In this document: positions 1-7,725 of the stretch, one piece after another
How the letters are laid out: every line of letters starts with the position of its first letter
How positions within the stretch are numbered: position 1 is the stretch's first letter
Program-made: the position numbers and the translations under genes
Notes under the pieces: generated by a model
The model's database searches: none
The model's input: the letters and a program-made list of their open reading frames with translations, nothing else
Told to the model about the DNA's origin: nothing
Assembly (NCBI RefSeq): GCF_031157375.1
Contig: NZ_JAVIFV010000001.1
Coordinates: 558,001-622,000, forward strand
Source: Sphingosinicella sp. LHD-64
Lineage (GTDB): Bacteria; Pseudomonadota; Alphaproteobacteria; Sphingomonadales; Sphingomonadaceae
DNA length: 64,000 nt
Direction of reading: 5' to 3'

Positions 1-1383
1 GGCACGGGCATGGTCGAAGCTCTCCGGATCGGTGCCCTGAAAGCCGAAGATCGCCTGCTTGTAGTCGCCGACGGTGAAGATGGTGCGGTGGCGCCCCCGG
101 GCGCCCTCGCCGGCGAAATATTCGAGCGCGATTGCGCGCACGATGTTCCATTGACGCGTGTTGGTGTCCTGCGCCTCGTCGACGAGAATATGGTCGGTGC
201 GCTGGTCGAGCTTGTAGCGCACCCATTCGCCCATGCCCGGCGTCAGCAAGAGTTTCTCGGCACGGCGGATCAGGTCGTCGAAATCGACTGCGCCGGCGGC
301 CCGCTTGGCGTCGGCATAGGCCAGGGCGAAGGCCTGTCCGGCGCGAAGGCCCGCGGCGAGGCTCGCGACCATTACTGCGCGGGCGCGCATCGACAGAAGC
401 CTGGCGGAGAAATCGAACGCCGCCTCAGCAAGCGCTGCATAGTCCGGATCGGGAGGCGCCTGGCCTTTGCCGAAGCTGCGCAGCTCGCCGTCCGCCTTCG
501 CCCAGACGGTATGGAGGTCCGCCAGCAGTCGGACCCGTTGCGCGGGCTCGGCGGCGAGCCAGCGCGCGCACATGTCTTCGCGTTCCAGCCCGCTCCGTGT
601 CCCCCAGGCGCCGTTGAGTGCGCCGATGCGCCGGAGTGCGGCGATGTCGAACATGTCGTCGGCGCAAGCGGCAGCGATCGCCTCGTCAATGTCTCCAAGC
701 GGTAGCTCGAAGGCGTGGCGCAGGCGGGCCTCGATCCCTCCGCGGACGCCAAGCGTCGTCATGGCGTCGGGCGCACGGGCGCAGGCCTTGAGAAAGCTCT
801 CGGCACCGCCTTCTCCCAGGCGCAGGCTCAGCGCCTGCATGTCGGCGATCAGGCCCAGGTCGCCTTCGGCTTCCGAACGGACCAGCAAGTCGGCGAGCGC
901 GGTACGGGCCAGCAGCTGCTCGTCACGTCCGTCCAGCGGGCGGAAGCCCGGCACCAGCTCCGCTTCGGTCGGGAAAGCGGCGAGCAGGCTCTGGGCGAAG
1001 GCGTGGATCGTCTGGATGCGCAGGCCCCCACCGGTCGCCTCCAGCACGCGGGCGAAAAGGGTACGGGCCAGCGCCCGCGTCTCCGGACCGGGATCCTCGT
1101 CGAGCGCGAGCAGCTCGGCGCCGAGTTCGGCGTCCTTGAGCCGCACCCAATAAGCGAGCCGGGCATGGATGCGCTCGGCCATTTCGGCGGCGCCGGCCTT
1201 GGTGAAGGTGAGGCAGAGGATCGAGGCCGGGTCGACGCCGGCGAGCAGCAGCCGCAGCACCCGGGCGGTCAGCACATGGGTCTTGCCCGTGCCCGCCGAG
1301 GCCGACAGCGCCGCATGGTCGCGCGGATGCGAGGCCCGGAGCTGGTCCCCCTCCAGCACGGCAAGCGGCCTGAGGCGACTCAT
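1..1383 (-). CDS. addA: AddA, double-strand break repair helicase-nuclease subunit (N-terminal part, cut by window start)
   Basis: Large subunit of the AddAB recombination helicase-nuclease, which processes double-strand breaks in the cytoplasm. The reading frame starts with MSRLRPLAVLEGDQ at 1383 and stays open for 461 codons to position 1. Visible UvrD-type helicase motifs are Walker A (SASAGTGKT, about residues 27-35), with CLTFTKAGAAEMAERI just after it, and the Walker B/DEAQD box (ILVDEAQDTNTRQW) near position 180. The helicase C-terminal half and the nuclease domain lie outside the window. AddB is encoded on the same strand but about 9.7 kb upstream (11062-14004), an unusual separation for genes that normally abut. 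Identification is firm; the exact start is likely but has no strong SD. Confidence 0.93.
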   Translation of the reverse strand, partial: MSRLRPLAVLEGDQLRASHPRDHAALSASAGTGKTHVLTARVLRLLLAGVDPASILCLTFTKAGAAEMAERIHARLAYWVRLKDAELGAELLALDEDPGPETRALARTLFARVLEATGGGLRIQTIHAFAQSLLAAFPTEAELVPGFRPLDGRDEQLLARTALADLLVRSEAEGDLGLIADMQALSLRLGEGGAESFLKACARAPDAMTTLGVRGGIEARLRHAFELPLGDIDEAIAAACADDMFDIAALRRIGALNGAWGTRSGLEREDMCARWLAAEPAQRVRLLADLHTVWAKADGELRSFGKGQAPPDPDYAALAEAAFDFSARLLSMRARAVMVASLAAGLRAGQAFALAYADAKRAAGAVDFDDLIRRAEKLLLTPGMGEWVRYKLDQRTDHILVDEAQDTNTRQWNIVRAIALEYFAGEGARGRHRTIFTVGDYKQAIFGFQGTDPESFDHARA

Positions 1384-1730
1384 CGGCGGCGAGCCTCGAT
1401 CGTGGACCGGAACGACATCGCCATAACGCTAGCCGCCCGTCCGTCATCCGTCACGCCCTGCGCAAACGGGCGGGATATGATATGGTCCCCCGGTTCGACT
1501 CAGCGACGCCCGCATTCGGCATGGGATCGGCACCGGGACGCGTCGCCGAGGCCGCGGCCAAGGATGCACTGCGGCAGCGAGATGCTAGCAAGCGACGCGC
1601 ACTTTGCCTTGCAAAGAATTGAGAAAATTGAGAAAGATCGAAAGTTAACATATTTTATGAATGCGAGCGAAAGATTTTGAATCCGCGCGAGACTGTAGTT
1701 CAAACAGGTCACTCTAAGGAGACCACGGGG
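1384..1730. other. Non-coding region upstream of the PAS kinase
   Basis: No convincing gene. The part from about 1610 to 1670 is strikingly AT-rich for this genome and contains the near-tandem motif AATTGAGAA at about 1617 and 1626. It probably holds the promoter of the downstream kinase. A 7-codon ORF starts at ATG 1657 and stops at 1680, overlapping the alternative TTG start of the kinase; I see no evidence that it is translated. Confidence 0.5.
1715..1721 (+). promoter_or_regulatory. Shine-Dalgarno that selects the GTG start of the PAS kinase
   Basis: TAAGGAG lies 9 nt before GTG 1731. The longer frame would need a TTG at 1677 with no SD, so this site argues for the shorter protein. Confidence 0.7.
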
Positions 1731-2813
1731 GTGGGCGCACAGGACCGGTCACGTGAGATACTGCAGCTGATCAGTGAAGGCTTCGTGCTCGTCGACACCG
1801 GCTTCACAGTGCTGGAAATGAATGCGGAGGGCGAGCGGATCGACGGCCGTCCCGCCGCGAAGATCGTCGGCAGGTCGCTCTGGGACTCGTGGCCGAATGT
1901 GAAGGACGGCCAGCTCGGCCATCTGCTCAGGGAAGCCATGCACGACCGCCGGCCAGTCTCGTTCGAGCACCTCTACACCTGGCCCGACGGGCGGCAGGCC
2001 TGGATCGAGACGCGCGCCTATCCGAGCCGGGACGGGCTTGCCATCTTCTTTCGTGACGTCAGCAGCCAGCGCGAGACGGAGGAAGAGCTCAGACGCACAC
2101 AGAGCGAACTCATCCACGCCTCGCGGATGAGCGCGATGGGGGCGATGGCGGCGACCCTGGCCCATGAGCTCAGCCAGCCGCTGACCGTCGTCGGCAACTA
2201 CGTGAACAGCGCACGCCGCCTGCTCCAGGCCGTCCCCGCCGCCCAGGCACGGGATGCGCGACAGGCGCTCGGCTTCGCCGCGACCTCGACCGAACGGGCG
2301 ACCGAGCTCCTGAAGCGACTTCGCGCCTTCGTCGCCAAGGGGCGCACCGAGACCGAAACCCACGACATCCAGACGATCGTCGCCGACGCGTCGGTGCTCG
2401 TCCTGCCGCACGCCCAGAGCGAAGGCGTGGAGATCCAGTTCCGGCTCGACCGCTTCGCGAAATGGGTGAAGGCCGATGCGGTGCAGATCCAGCAGGTGCT
2501 GATCAACCTCATCAAGAACGCGATCGAGGCGATGCGCGGCGCCGAGCTGCGCCGGGTGACGATCAGCACCGGCCTCTCACCTGACGGCCAGATCGAGGTC
2601 GCCGTCGAGGATACCGGCGCAGGTCTCGACGAGGACATACGGCGCGAGCTGTTCACGCCGTTCAGCAGCGGCAAGGATAAGGGGCTCGGCGTCGGCCTGT
2701 CGATCAGCCGTACGATCGTCGAAGCGCATGGCGGCACGATCGAGGGCGCGCCGCGCGATGGCGGCGGCGCCGTGTTCCGTTTCACCCTGCCGCGGGCGAC
2801 GCCGCCCGCCTAG
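1731..2813 (+). CDS. Soluble PAS-domain sensor histidine kinase (FixL-like architecture)
   Basis: About 360 aa from GTG 1731. An N-terminal PAS domain (about residues 5-115) is followed by a HisKA segment with the H-box AHELSQPL (His near residue 145). The HATPase part has an N-box (LINLIKNAIEAM), a G1 box (DTGAGL) and a G2 box (GLGVGLSIS). There are no transmembrane segments, so the sensor is cytoplasmic. The HELSQPL type H-box and the short form resemble FixL/DctB-class kinases, but no heme-binding motif is evident, so oxygen sensing is not claimed. No response regulator gene is adjacent, so the kinase is an orphan. Its stop overlaps the convergent ogt stop by 4 bp. Confidence 0.85.
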   Translation: MGAQDRSREILQLISEGFVLVDTGFTVLEMNAEGERIDGRPAAKIVGRSLWDSWPNVKDGQLGHLLREAMHDRRPVSFEHLYTWPDGRQAWIETRAYPSRDGLAIFFRDVSSQRETEEELRRTQSELIHASRMSAMGAMAATLAHELSQPLTVVGNYVNSARRLLQAVPAAQARDARQALGFAATSTERATELLKRLRAFVAKGRTETETHDIQTIVADASVLVLPHAQSEGVEIQFRLDRFAKWVKADAVQIQQVLINLIKNAIEAMRGAELRRVTISTGLSPDGQIEVAVEDTGAGLDEDIRRELFTPFSSGKDKGLGVGLSISRTIVEAHGGTIEGAPRDGGGAVFRFTLPRATPPA

Positions 2814-3364
2814 GCGTCGCGCGGCGCGAAAAGCGGCAGCCGTTCGGCGGCAAGCGCGCCTTCGATCTCGAGCAGCTTGAGCTTGGTCGCCGCGCCACCG
2901 GGTGCCGAGAAGCCGCCGGTGCGGCCGTCCGCAGCCGTGATCCGATGGCACGGTACGACGATCGGCCAGGGATTGCGGCCGAGCGCCTGCCCCACCGCCT
3001 GCGCCGCGCCGGGATCGCCGAGGCCGCTTGCGAGCTGGCCGTAGGTCCGCGTCTCGCCGGCAGGGATCGCCAAAGCGGCGCGATACACCGACGCTTCCCA
3101 ATCGCCGACCCGCGCGAAATCGATCGGCACGTCGGCATAGTCGTCGCGGCCACCGCCGAGATGGGCGACTATCCGGACGGTGATCGCACAAATGGACTCC
3201 GGCGGCTCCGTATCCTCGAGATCGGGAAAGCGCCGCGCGAGCCGCGCCCGCGCCCCGGCCTCGGTCGGCTCGGGGAGCTGGAGGCCGCGCAGGCCATCCT
3301 GGCCCCACGCGATCCCGCAGGGGCCGAGCGGCGTATCGAACAAGGTGAATCCTGAGTCGTTCAT
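2810..3364 (-). CDS. ogt: Methylated-DNA--protein-cysteine S-methyltransferase
   Basis: 184 aa. This is a suicide repair protein that removes alkyl groups from O6-methylguanine. The active-site motif PCHR (Cys139) lies in IVVPCHRITAADGRTGGFS, preceded by the DNA-binding HTH region (IPAGETRTYGQLASGLG). An N-terminal RNase H-like domain of about 80 residues is typical of Ogt/AGT. The 3' end overlaps the convergent kinase by 4 bp. A remnant of a second copy of its first 17 or so codons lies upstream at 3461-3526, so the locus once carried a tandem paralogue. Confidence 0.93.
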   Translation of the reverse strand: MNDSGFTLFDTPLGPCGIAWGQDGLRGLQLPEPTEAGARARLARRFPDLEDTEPPESICAITVRIVAHLGGGRDDYADVPIDFARVGDWEASVYRAALAIPAGETRTYGQLASGLGDPGAAQAVGQALGRNPWPIVVPCHRITAADGRTGGFSAPGGAATKLKLLEIEGALAAERLPLFAPRDA

Positions 3365-3460
3365 ATCGCCCTTCTAGCCGGCGATACAGCGCATGCCTTC
3401 CCGTTCCTTGCGGGGGAACAGCGGTCCCCGTCGCCGGTTTGGCTTCACGCCCGGGACAGG

Positions 3461-3526
3461 CTAAGACGGCCTGCGACCGCAGAGCCCGAGCGGGGTTTCG
3501 AACAGCGCGAATCCGGTGGCGGTCAT
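3461..3526 (-). pseudogene. N-terminal remnant of a second ogt copy
   Basis: Reading the minus strand from ATG 3526 gives MTATGFALFETPLGLCG, then RRPS and a TAG stop (21 codons). It matches the start of the intact ogt (MNDSGFTLFDTPLGPCG) at 12 of 17 positions with conserved spacing, then diverges. A GGGAGGG SD lies just upstream of its ATG. It is probably a decayed or recombined tandem duplicate rather than a functional gene. Confidence 0.7.
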
Positions 3527-3563
3527 CCCTCCCGATTGCACGGATTCCAGCCTTTGCGGCTGC

Positions 3564-3591
3564 TTGACAGCCCCTGCGGTTCATCTACTGT
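3564..3591 (+). promoter_or_regulatory. Candidate sigma70-type promoter for the Tat repeat protein
   Basis: A consensus -35 (TTGACA, 3564-3569) is followed after 16 bp by TACTGT (3586-3591), a weak -10. It sits about 75 bp before ATG 3668. The call rests mainly on the perfect -35 hexamer. Confidence 0.35.
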
Positions 3592-3667
3592 TCGAAACGT
3601 CTGGTTGTTGCGGACGGCGTGGCTGCCTTGGGTTCGCAATGCCGCCCGGACACAGGGGAGATCAGAC

Positions 3668-4147
3668 ATGAAACCCACACGGAAGCTGAGCCGTCGCTCG
3701 TTTCTCGGGCGGGTGGCCGGCGGGGTTATCGTCGGCGGTGCCGCCCTGACCCTGATCAGCGACGAGGCGACGGCCCAGACCGGCTGCAGCGACACCGACA
3801 GCGGCACCTATAGTGATCCACCGGGCAACGGTCGCAGCTGCGGACGCCGAAGCGGCTGCAGCGACACCGACAGCGGCACCTATCGCGATCCGCCGGGTAA
3901 CGGCCGCAGCTGCAGGCGCCAAAGCGGCTGCAGTGACACCGACAGCGGCACCTATCGCGATCCACCGGGCAACGGCCGCAGCTGCAGGCGCCAAAGCGGC
4001 TGCAGCGATACCGACAGCGGCACCTATCGCGATCCGCCGGGCAACGGCCGCAGCTGCGGGCGCCGCTCGGGCATTACCGACGGCGACACCGGCCCGGATG
4101 CCGACCCCCCCGGCAATGGTCGCGGACGGCGCGGCAACCGCCGCTAG
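3668..4147 (+). CDS. Tat-exported protein of four and a half 24-residue cysteine/aspartate repeats
   Basis: 159 aa, function unknown. ATG 3668 is preceded by GGGGAG at 3654-3660. A twin-arginine signal (SRRSFLGR, residues 8-15, then a hydrophobic stretch ending ATAQ near residue 37) sends it folded to the periplasm. The mature part is almost entirely repeats: units at residues 39, 63, 87 and 111, each GCSDTDSGTYxDPPGNGRSC plus 4 variable residues, and a degenerate fifth unit (ITDGDTGPDADPPGNGRG) without cysteines. Each full unit has two Cys and a DxDxG cluster followed by DPPGNGR, which recalls calcium-binding loops; this is inference. Units are nearly identical at DNA level, suggesting recent expansion. 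It stands alone in its transcription unit. Confidence 0.8.
   Translation: MKPTRKLSRRSFLGRVAGGVIVGGAALTLISDEATAQTGCSDTDSGTYSDPPGNGRSCGRRSGCSDTDSGTYRDPPGNGRSCRRQSGCSDTDSGTYRDPPGNGRSCRRQSGCSDTDSGTYRDPPGNGRSCGRRSGITDGDTGPDADPPGNGRGRRGNRR
3782..4069 (+). repeat. 72-bp tandem repeat, four copies, within the Tat-exported gene
   Basis: Units at 3782-3853, 3854-3925, 3926-3997 and 3998-4069 differ at only a few positions, mostly silent, in phase with 24 codons. A fifth diverged unit continues to about 4144. Confidence 0.95.
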
Positions 4148-4183
4148 GCCCTCACCCACAGCGACGACGCGCGCGACAGGAGG

Positions 4184-4205
4184 GACGGCGGCGCCGGCTG
4201 CCGTC
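4184..4205 (+). terminator. Hairpin after the repeat-protein gene
   Basis: GACGGC pairs with GCCGTC around a GC-rich loop, 36 bp after the stop. There is no clear T-tract, so rho-independent termination is uncertain. Confidence 0.3.
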
Positions 4206-4294
4206 TCTTCGTCACATCCGGCGCGGCCGCCGGTTTCCTATCTGCGCCGGAGCCGCTAAAGACGATGGTCCGATCCGCAAATGAGCGAGGAACG

Positions 4295-4498
4295 ATGTCC
4301 GGCGAGCCCAGCGACAGTGAAGACGAGACCCCGAGCATTCTCGAGGAAGCGGCCGCAGCCAAGCGTTCGGCGGACAAGGCGGCCGGAACGAAGCGCACCC
4401 GCCAGCTCGTCACCGGCGCGGCGATCGGCGTCGGCTCGGCGGCGCTGGTGGCCGCCCTTCTCTATGCCAGCCGCAATCGCAAGAACGACAAGAGCTGA
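4295..4498 (+). CDS. Small single-span membrane protein
   Basis: 67 aa from ATG 4295, with GAGG at 4287-4290. An in-frame ATG at 4265 has no SD. The N-terminal half is acidic to mixed-charge and hydrophilic (SDSEDETPSILEEAAAAK). One hydrophobic helix, about residues 37-57 (VTGAAIGVGSAALVAALLYA), is followed by a short basic tail (SRNRKNDKS). No family is recognised. The positive tail suggests the C-terminus stays in the cytoplasm. The next gene lies 76 bp downstream. Confidence 0.6.
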   Translation: MSGEPSDSEDETPSILEEAAAAKRSADKAAGTKRTRQLVTGAAIGVGSAALVAALLYASRNRKNDKS

Positions 4499-4574
4499 AC
4501 CCGCTCGCGCCGGAACTTCGCCGGCGCCACCTGCATTCTGGCCCTGAACCACCCGGTCTTCAGGAGATGCCGAC

Positions 4575-5354
4575 ATGCTGGAATTCCTGCCATCCAACGA
4601 GGATGTCGTTGCCGTGCGCTGCAGCGGCCGGTTCACCCATGCCGAGATCGACTCCTACATGGACCGGATCGAGGCCTCGTTCGCCGCGCGCGACAAGACG
4701 CATCTTTATGCGGAAGTGATCGATTTCAGCGGCTTCGAGACCGACAGGTTCCTCGACACGCTGAAGCGCAGCGGCCCCTGGCTGGGCAAGCTCGACAGGA
4801 TCGGGCGCGTCGCGATCGTCGCGGACCAGGACTGGATCCGCTGGCTCGCGAAGGTCGAGAGCGCGGTGCTGCCGCACGTCAGCTACGAGACGTTCAAGAG
4901 CGACGAGCGCGACCGCGCCCTCGCCTGGGTCGAGGGGCGGCTGGACTCGCCCCATGCCGCGGCGATCAAGGTGATCGAGACCGACACGCCAGACGTCTTC
5001 GGCTTCGAGATAGACGGGCACGCGGGCAAGGCCGAGCTCGACGCGATTTCCGCGCATTTCCTCAAGGCGATCGAAGGCAAGGACAAGGTCAGCTTCCTAG
5101 GACGCCTCCGCAATCTCGGCGGCTTCCAGTTCGGCGGCCTGCTCACCGGCGACTATTTCGCCCTGAAGCGCGAGGCGCTGCAGCGGCTGGAACGCTATGC
5201 CGTGGTCGGTGGTCCACCGTGGATCCGGACGATGCTCAATACCCTCTCGCCCCTGTTCAAGGCCGAGATCCGGCATTTCGAGCCGGAGGAGGAAGAGGCG
5301 GCCTGGGCGTGGCTCGGCGCCAGGCCGGCGTCGGAGCGGACGCTGGTTTCCTGA
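4575..5354 (+). CDS. STAS/SpoIIAA-like protein with two repeats of the domain
   Basis: 259 aa with a good SD (AGGAG 4562-4566, 8 nt before ATG). Two SpoIIAA-like (PF11964-type) alpha/beta modules can be seen: residues about 1-120 (MLEFLPSNEDVVAVRCSGRF, with WLGKLDRIGRVAIVAD later) and about 128-250 (AIKVIETDTPDVFGFEIDG, with VVGGPPWIRTM later). Each ends in an acidic or tryptophan-containing tail (RALAWVEG, AAWAWLGA). Such proteins are small, cytoplasmic and of unproven function, possibly lipid or partner binding. The tandem arrangement in one chain is less usual than single-domain forms. No signal peptide. Confidence 0.7.
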   Translation: MLEFLPSNEDVVAVRCSGRFTHAEIDSYMDRIEASFAARDKTHLYAEVIDFSGFETDRFLDTLKRSGPWLGKLDRIGRVAIVADQDWIRWLAKVESAVLPHVSYETFKSDERDRALAWVEGRLDSPHAAAIKVIETDTPDVFGFEIDGHAGKAELDAISAHFLKAIEGKDKVSFLGRLRNLGGFQFGGLLTGDYFALKREALQRLERYAVVGGPPWIRTMLNTLSPLFKAEIRHFEPEEEEAAWAWLGARPASERTLVS

Positions 5355-5422
5355 GGCTGACAACCTGTCTCGCCTGCGCAACGGAGACGCGCTACCCGTA
5401 GCCGACCATCCGGGAGGGGATC

Positions 5423-5902
5423 ATGCGCAAGCTCATCTTTGCCGCGGCCTGCATGCTGGCCAGCGCCGCCTCGGCCCAGGCGCCGCAATCGATCGCGCGC
5501 ACGCCCGACGAGACGGCCGTGCTCGCCGCCGATGCGGCGCAGCGCACCGCCGTCGCCGACATCGATCTCGGCGCCATCGCGATGAGCGCCCATCCCAATC
5601 TGCGGGTGAACGCGCCCAACAACCGCATCCTCACGCGCGACGACTTGGTGCGCATGGTCGGATCAGGCGAAATCCGCAATGAGGTGTTCGAGCGGGTGCC
5701 CGAGCAGGTGGTGGTCACCGGCGATGTCGGCGTCGTAATGGGACGCGAGCGCGTCTTTCCGGGCGCAGCCAGCGAGCAGTCGCGCATGTACGGCCATCGC
5801 ATCCTCGACCGGCGCTACACCAATATCTACGTGCGCGACGGCAGCCGATGGCTGCACCTCGCCCGCCACGCCAACATCGTTCCTGATCGGCCGGCGCCCT
5901 AG
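5423..5902 (+). CDS. Secreted NTF2-like (DUF4440/SnoaL-type) protein
   Basis: 159 aa with an SD (GGGAGGGG) just before ATG 5423. The signal peptide MRKLIFAAACMLASAASAQA predicts cleavage near residue 19. The mature part has the cone-shaped NTF2-like pattern of a small helical N-terminus and a C-terminal sheet (VVVTGDVGVVMGRERVF, then YTNIYVRDGSRWLHLARHAN). These are typically periplasmic and of unknown role, and no catalytic residues are evident. Its stop overlaps the convergent DUF4893 gene by 4 bp. Confidence 0.7.
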   Translation: MRKLIFAAACMLASAASAQAPQSIARTPDETAVLAADAAQRTAVADIDLGAIAMSAHPNLRVNAPNNRILTRDDLVRMVGSGEIRNEVFERVPEQVVVTGDVGVVMGRERVFPGAASEQSRMYGHRILDRRYTNIYVRDGSRWLHLARHANIVPDRPAP

Positions 5903-6552
5903 TCCGCCGCGGGCGGCACGACGGGCACGAGTTCTAGCACCTCGATCTTCGCCCCGCCGCGCGGCCAGGGGAAGACGATGCGGTAGCGGAACGGCCCGAC
6001 CCGCTCGACGATGCCGACCATGTCCCTTTCGGGATCCTGCCCGTAAGCGGTCGGATCGCCTTCGACGCCCTCGACCATCGTGCCGAGGAAGATGCTGCGC
6101 ACGTCGGTGTCGTTCCAGACATAGCCGGCCGGGCGCTCGGACCCGGTCTGCTTGGTAAAGGCGAGCAGCTCGTCCTCCACGCCGACATAGCAGAAATAGG
6201 AGGGATAGGCGGTGAAGGCGGCGCGGCGCGGACCGGCGCCGAGCCGGATCACGCGGCAATTGTAACTGCCGGGCGGCAATGCGGCGCGCGGCAGACCGGC
6301 GCCGGGATTGAGCAGCACCCCTTCCGCGTCGATGGCGCGGCCGAAGCGCGGCCGGGCCTCGGCAAGGCCCTCGCTCCAGGCGCTGTCGAGGCGATTGAGA
6401 CGGTCGGTATCCGCCTCCCGCACGGCGGTGCGCCAGCTTTCCTCCTCGGGCGGCGCGGCGACCGGCTCCGGCGGCGCGGGCGGCGTGGGAGAGGACTGGC
6501 AGGCGGCGAGGACCAGGCAGCCGAGAAGCAGCGCAAAGCGGACGCCGGCCAT
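5899..6552 (-). CDS. DUF4893-family lipoprotein
   Basis: 217 aa from ATG 6552. A lipoprotein signal with lipobox LVLAAC puts the acylated Cys near residue 18, followed by a proline-rich linker (SSPTPPAPPEPVAAPPEE). The DUF4893 domain contains LPPGSYNCRVIRLG, AYPSYFCYVGVEDELLAFTK, GSERPAGYVWNDTD, FLGTMV and the tail RIVFPWPRGGAKIEVLELVP. The family is common in sphingomonads and of unknown function, probably anchored to the periplasmic face of an envelope membrane. It starts 4 bp after the PilZ gene ends, so the two are likely co-transcribed. Confidence 0.8.
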   Translation of the reverse strand: MAGVRFALLLGCLVLAACQSSPTPPAPPEPVAAPPEEESWRTAVREADTDRLNRLDSAWSEGLAEARPRFGRAIDAEGVLLNPGAGLPRAALPPGSYNCRVIRLGAGPRRAAFTAYPSYFCYVGVEDELLAFTKQTGSERPAGYVWNDTDVRSIFLGTMVEGVEGDPTAYGQDPERDMVGIVERVGPFRYRIVFPWPRGGAKIEVLELVPVVPPAAD

Positions 6553-6556
6553 GGCG

Positions 6557-7549
6557 TCAGGCCTGCGCGCGGGCTTGGGTCGTGGCGGCCGAGAGGATCC
6601 GCTCCAGCACCGCCGGGTGCAGCGGCTGGGTGAACTCGCAGGTGAAGCGGTAGCCATCGATCGAGACGATCCGCGCCGGCCAGCCTTCGAGCCCCGGCAG
6701 CACGATCCAGAGCAAGGTCCCGAGCCTGAGCGGCACGAAGGAGTCGAACTCGACCGCCCGCGTGGTGAGCGAGGCGACATCGATCGCCCAGCGTCGCGTC
6801 CCTTCGCGGACCCGCGCCGGCAGGCTGAGCTGGATCGCGCCTTCGGACGGCACTTGCGCTGTCGGTTGCGGCACTTCCGGTAGCGGCGATGGCGCATGGA
6901 AATCGGCCGGCGGCGCATTGCGGCGCCCGCGCAGCCACGGGATCATCTCCTGCCAGGCGAGCTCGGGCTGGAAGGAGATACCGGCGACGGTGCCGCGCAC
7001 CCAGCGCACGCTCCCTTCGATCGGCCGCAGGCCTTCGGGCGTGATGACGATACGGGCGTCCTGATCGAGCGGGAACGGCGTGTCGATCTTGGCGCCGCCC
7101 TGGGCGAGATCGCGCACGGTGATCAGCTCGGTCCGGCCTGCGGTCTCGAGCAGGGCCGGGCAGAACACCTCGACGCGCGGCATGCGCCGCCGCTCGCCGG
7201 GCTGGCTGACCAGCGCGCGGGCGAGAATCGGCAGGACGTCGATCGGTTGGTCGAAGCGCAGCCCCAGTTCGGAGCCGCGGCACCAGACGATCGTGCCATC
7301 GAGATGCTCGCCGGTCTCGAGCTCGAGCTCCAACCGGCGGCCTTCCTCGGCCGGGGTGTCGACATGCAGGACCGCGCCGCCCGCGCTGATCTTGCGGATC
7401 AGGCAGACCTGGCGGATCGAGCCGATGATCAGCGAACCGGGCTGAAGGACGGACTCGTCGACTTCCTCCACCGACGCTTCGACCAGCGGCACCTCGCCGG
7501 ACAGGGAATAGATGGTGTCCAACAGAGCGCGCATCCTCGCATTAACCAT
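6557..7549 (-). CDS. PilZ-domain protein, probable cyclic-di-GMP effector
   Basis: 330 aa, cytoplasmic, no membrane span. It appears to be built from PilZ-like barrels. The central one (about residues 115-205) carries the c-di-GMP signature: an arginine-rich start (ERRRMPRVEV) and the DLAQGGAKI motif in place of DxSxxG, followed by GSVRWVRGTVAGISF. The N-terminal (residues 40-105, CLIRKISAGGAVL with GTIVWCRGSELGLRF) and C-terminal (240-325) parts are degenerate copies lacking the arginines. It may therefore respond to c-di-GMP through one site only. ATG 7549 has no SD and lies in an inverted repeat. Confidence 0.75.
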   Translation of the reverse strand: MVNARMRALLDTIYSLSGEVPLVEASVEEVDESVLQPGSLIIGSIRQVCLIRKISAGGAVLHVDTPAEEGRRLELELETGEHLDGTIVWCRGSELGLRFDQPIDVLPILARALVSQPGERRRMPRVEVFCPALLETAGRTELITVRDLAQGGAKIDTPFPLDQDARIVITPEGLRPIEGSVRWVRGTVAGISFQPELAWQEMIPWLRGRRNAPPADFHAPSPLPEVPQPTAQVPSEGAIQLSLPARVREGTRRWAIDVASLTTRAVEFDSFVPLRLGTLLWIVLPGLEGWPARIVSIDGYRFTCEFTQPLHPAVLERILSAATTQARAQA

Positions 7550-7570
7550 ATGAGGAACCGCCCCATATGG
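7546..7570. promoter_or_regulatory. Inverted repeat spanning the PilZ-gene start codon
   Basis: CCATATG (7546-7552) and CATATGG (7564-7570) are perfect inverted arms with an 11-bp spacer. The gene's ATG (7549-7547 on the minus strand) lies inside the left arm, so the structure could be an operator or an mRNA hairpin occluding initiation. Confidence 0.3.
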
Positions 7571-7725
7571 ATTACGCCATTTTCCGCCGAAAAGGGTTTA
7601 CGAAATCCTAATATTTCGGACTCGTAACGTCGCACTTCCCCCTGACGACCCGACATTTGCACCGGCTCGCCGTGCCGCTATGTCGGAACCCGGCCTTTCT
7701 TTCCAATTGACCGGGAGCCAGGGAT

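Larger units (their letters stand above)
3365..3667. other. Intergenic region holding an ogt remnant and a promoter
   Basis: 303 bases without an intact gene. It contains the ogt-like fragment (minus strand, 3461-3526) and a sigma70-like promoter (3564-3591) for the Tat-exported repeat protein. The remainder shows nothing recognisable. Confidence 0.6.

Noticed and set aside
1677-1730. TTG start for the PAS kinase
   Set aside because: No SD, whereas GTG 1731 has a well-spaced TAAGGAG.
1731-2813. Calling the PAS kinase FixL (oxygen sensor)
   Set aside because: No recognisable heme-ligand motif and no FixJ-type partner nearby.
3782-4144. Regular repeat resembling a CRISPR array
   Set aside because: Units are contiguous with no unique spacers and lie in phase in a coding frame.
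3662-4159. 165-codon Ala-rich minus-strand ORF over the repeat protein
   Set aside because: Consequence of a 72-bp repeat without stops; low-complexity and no SD or signal.
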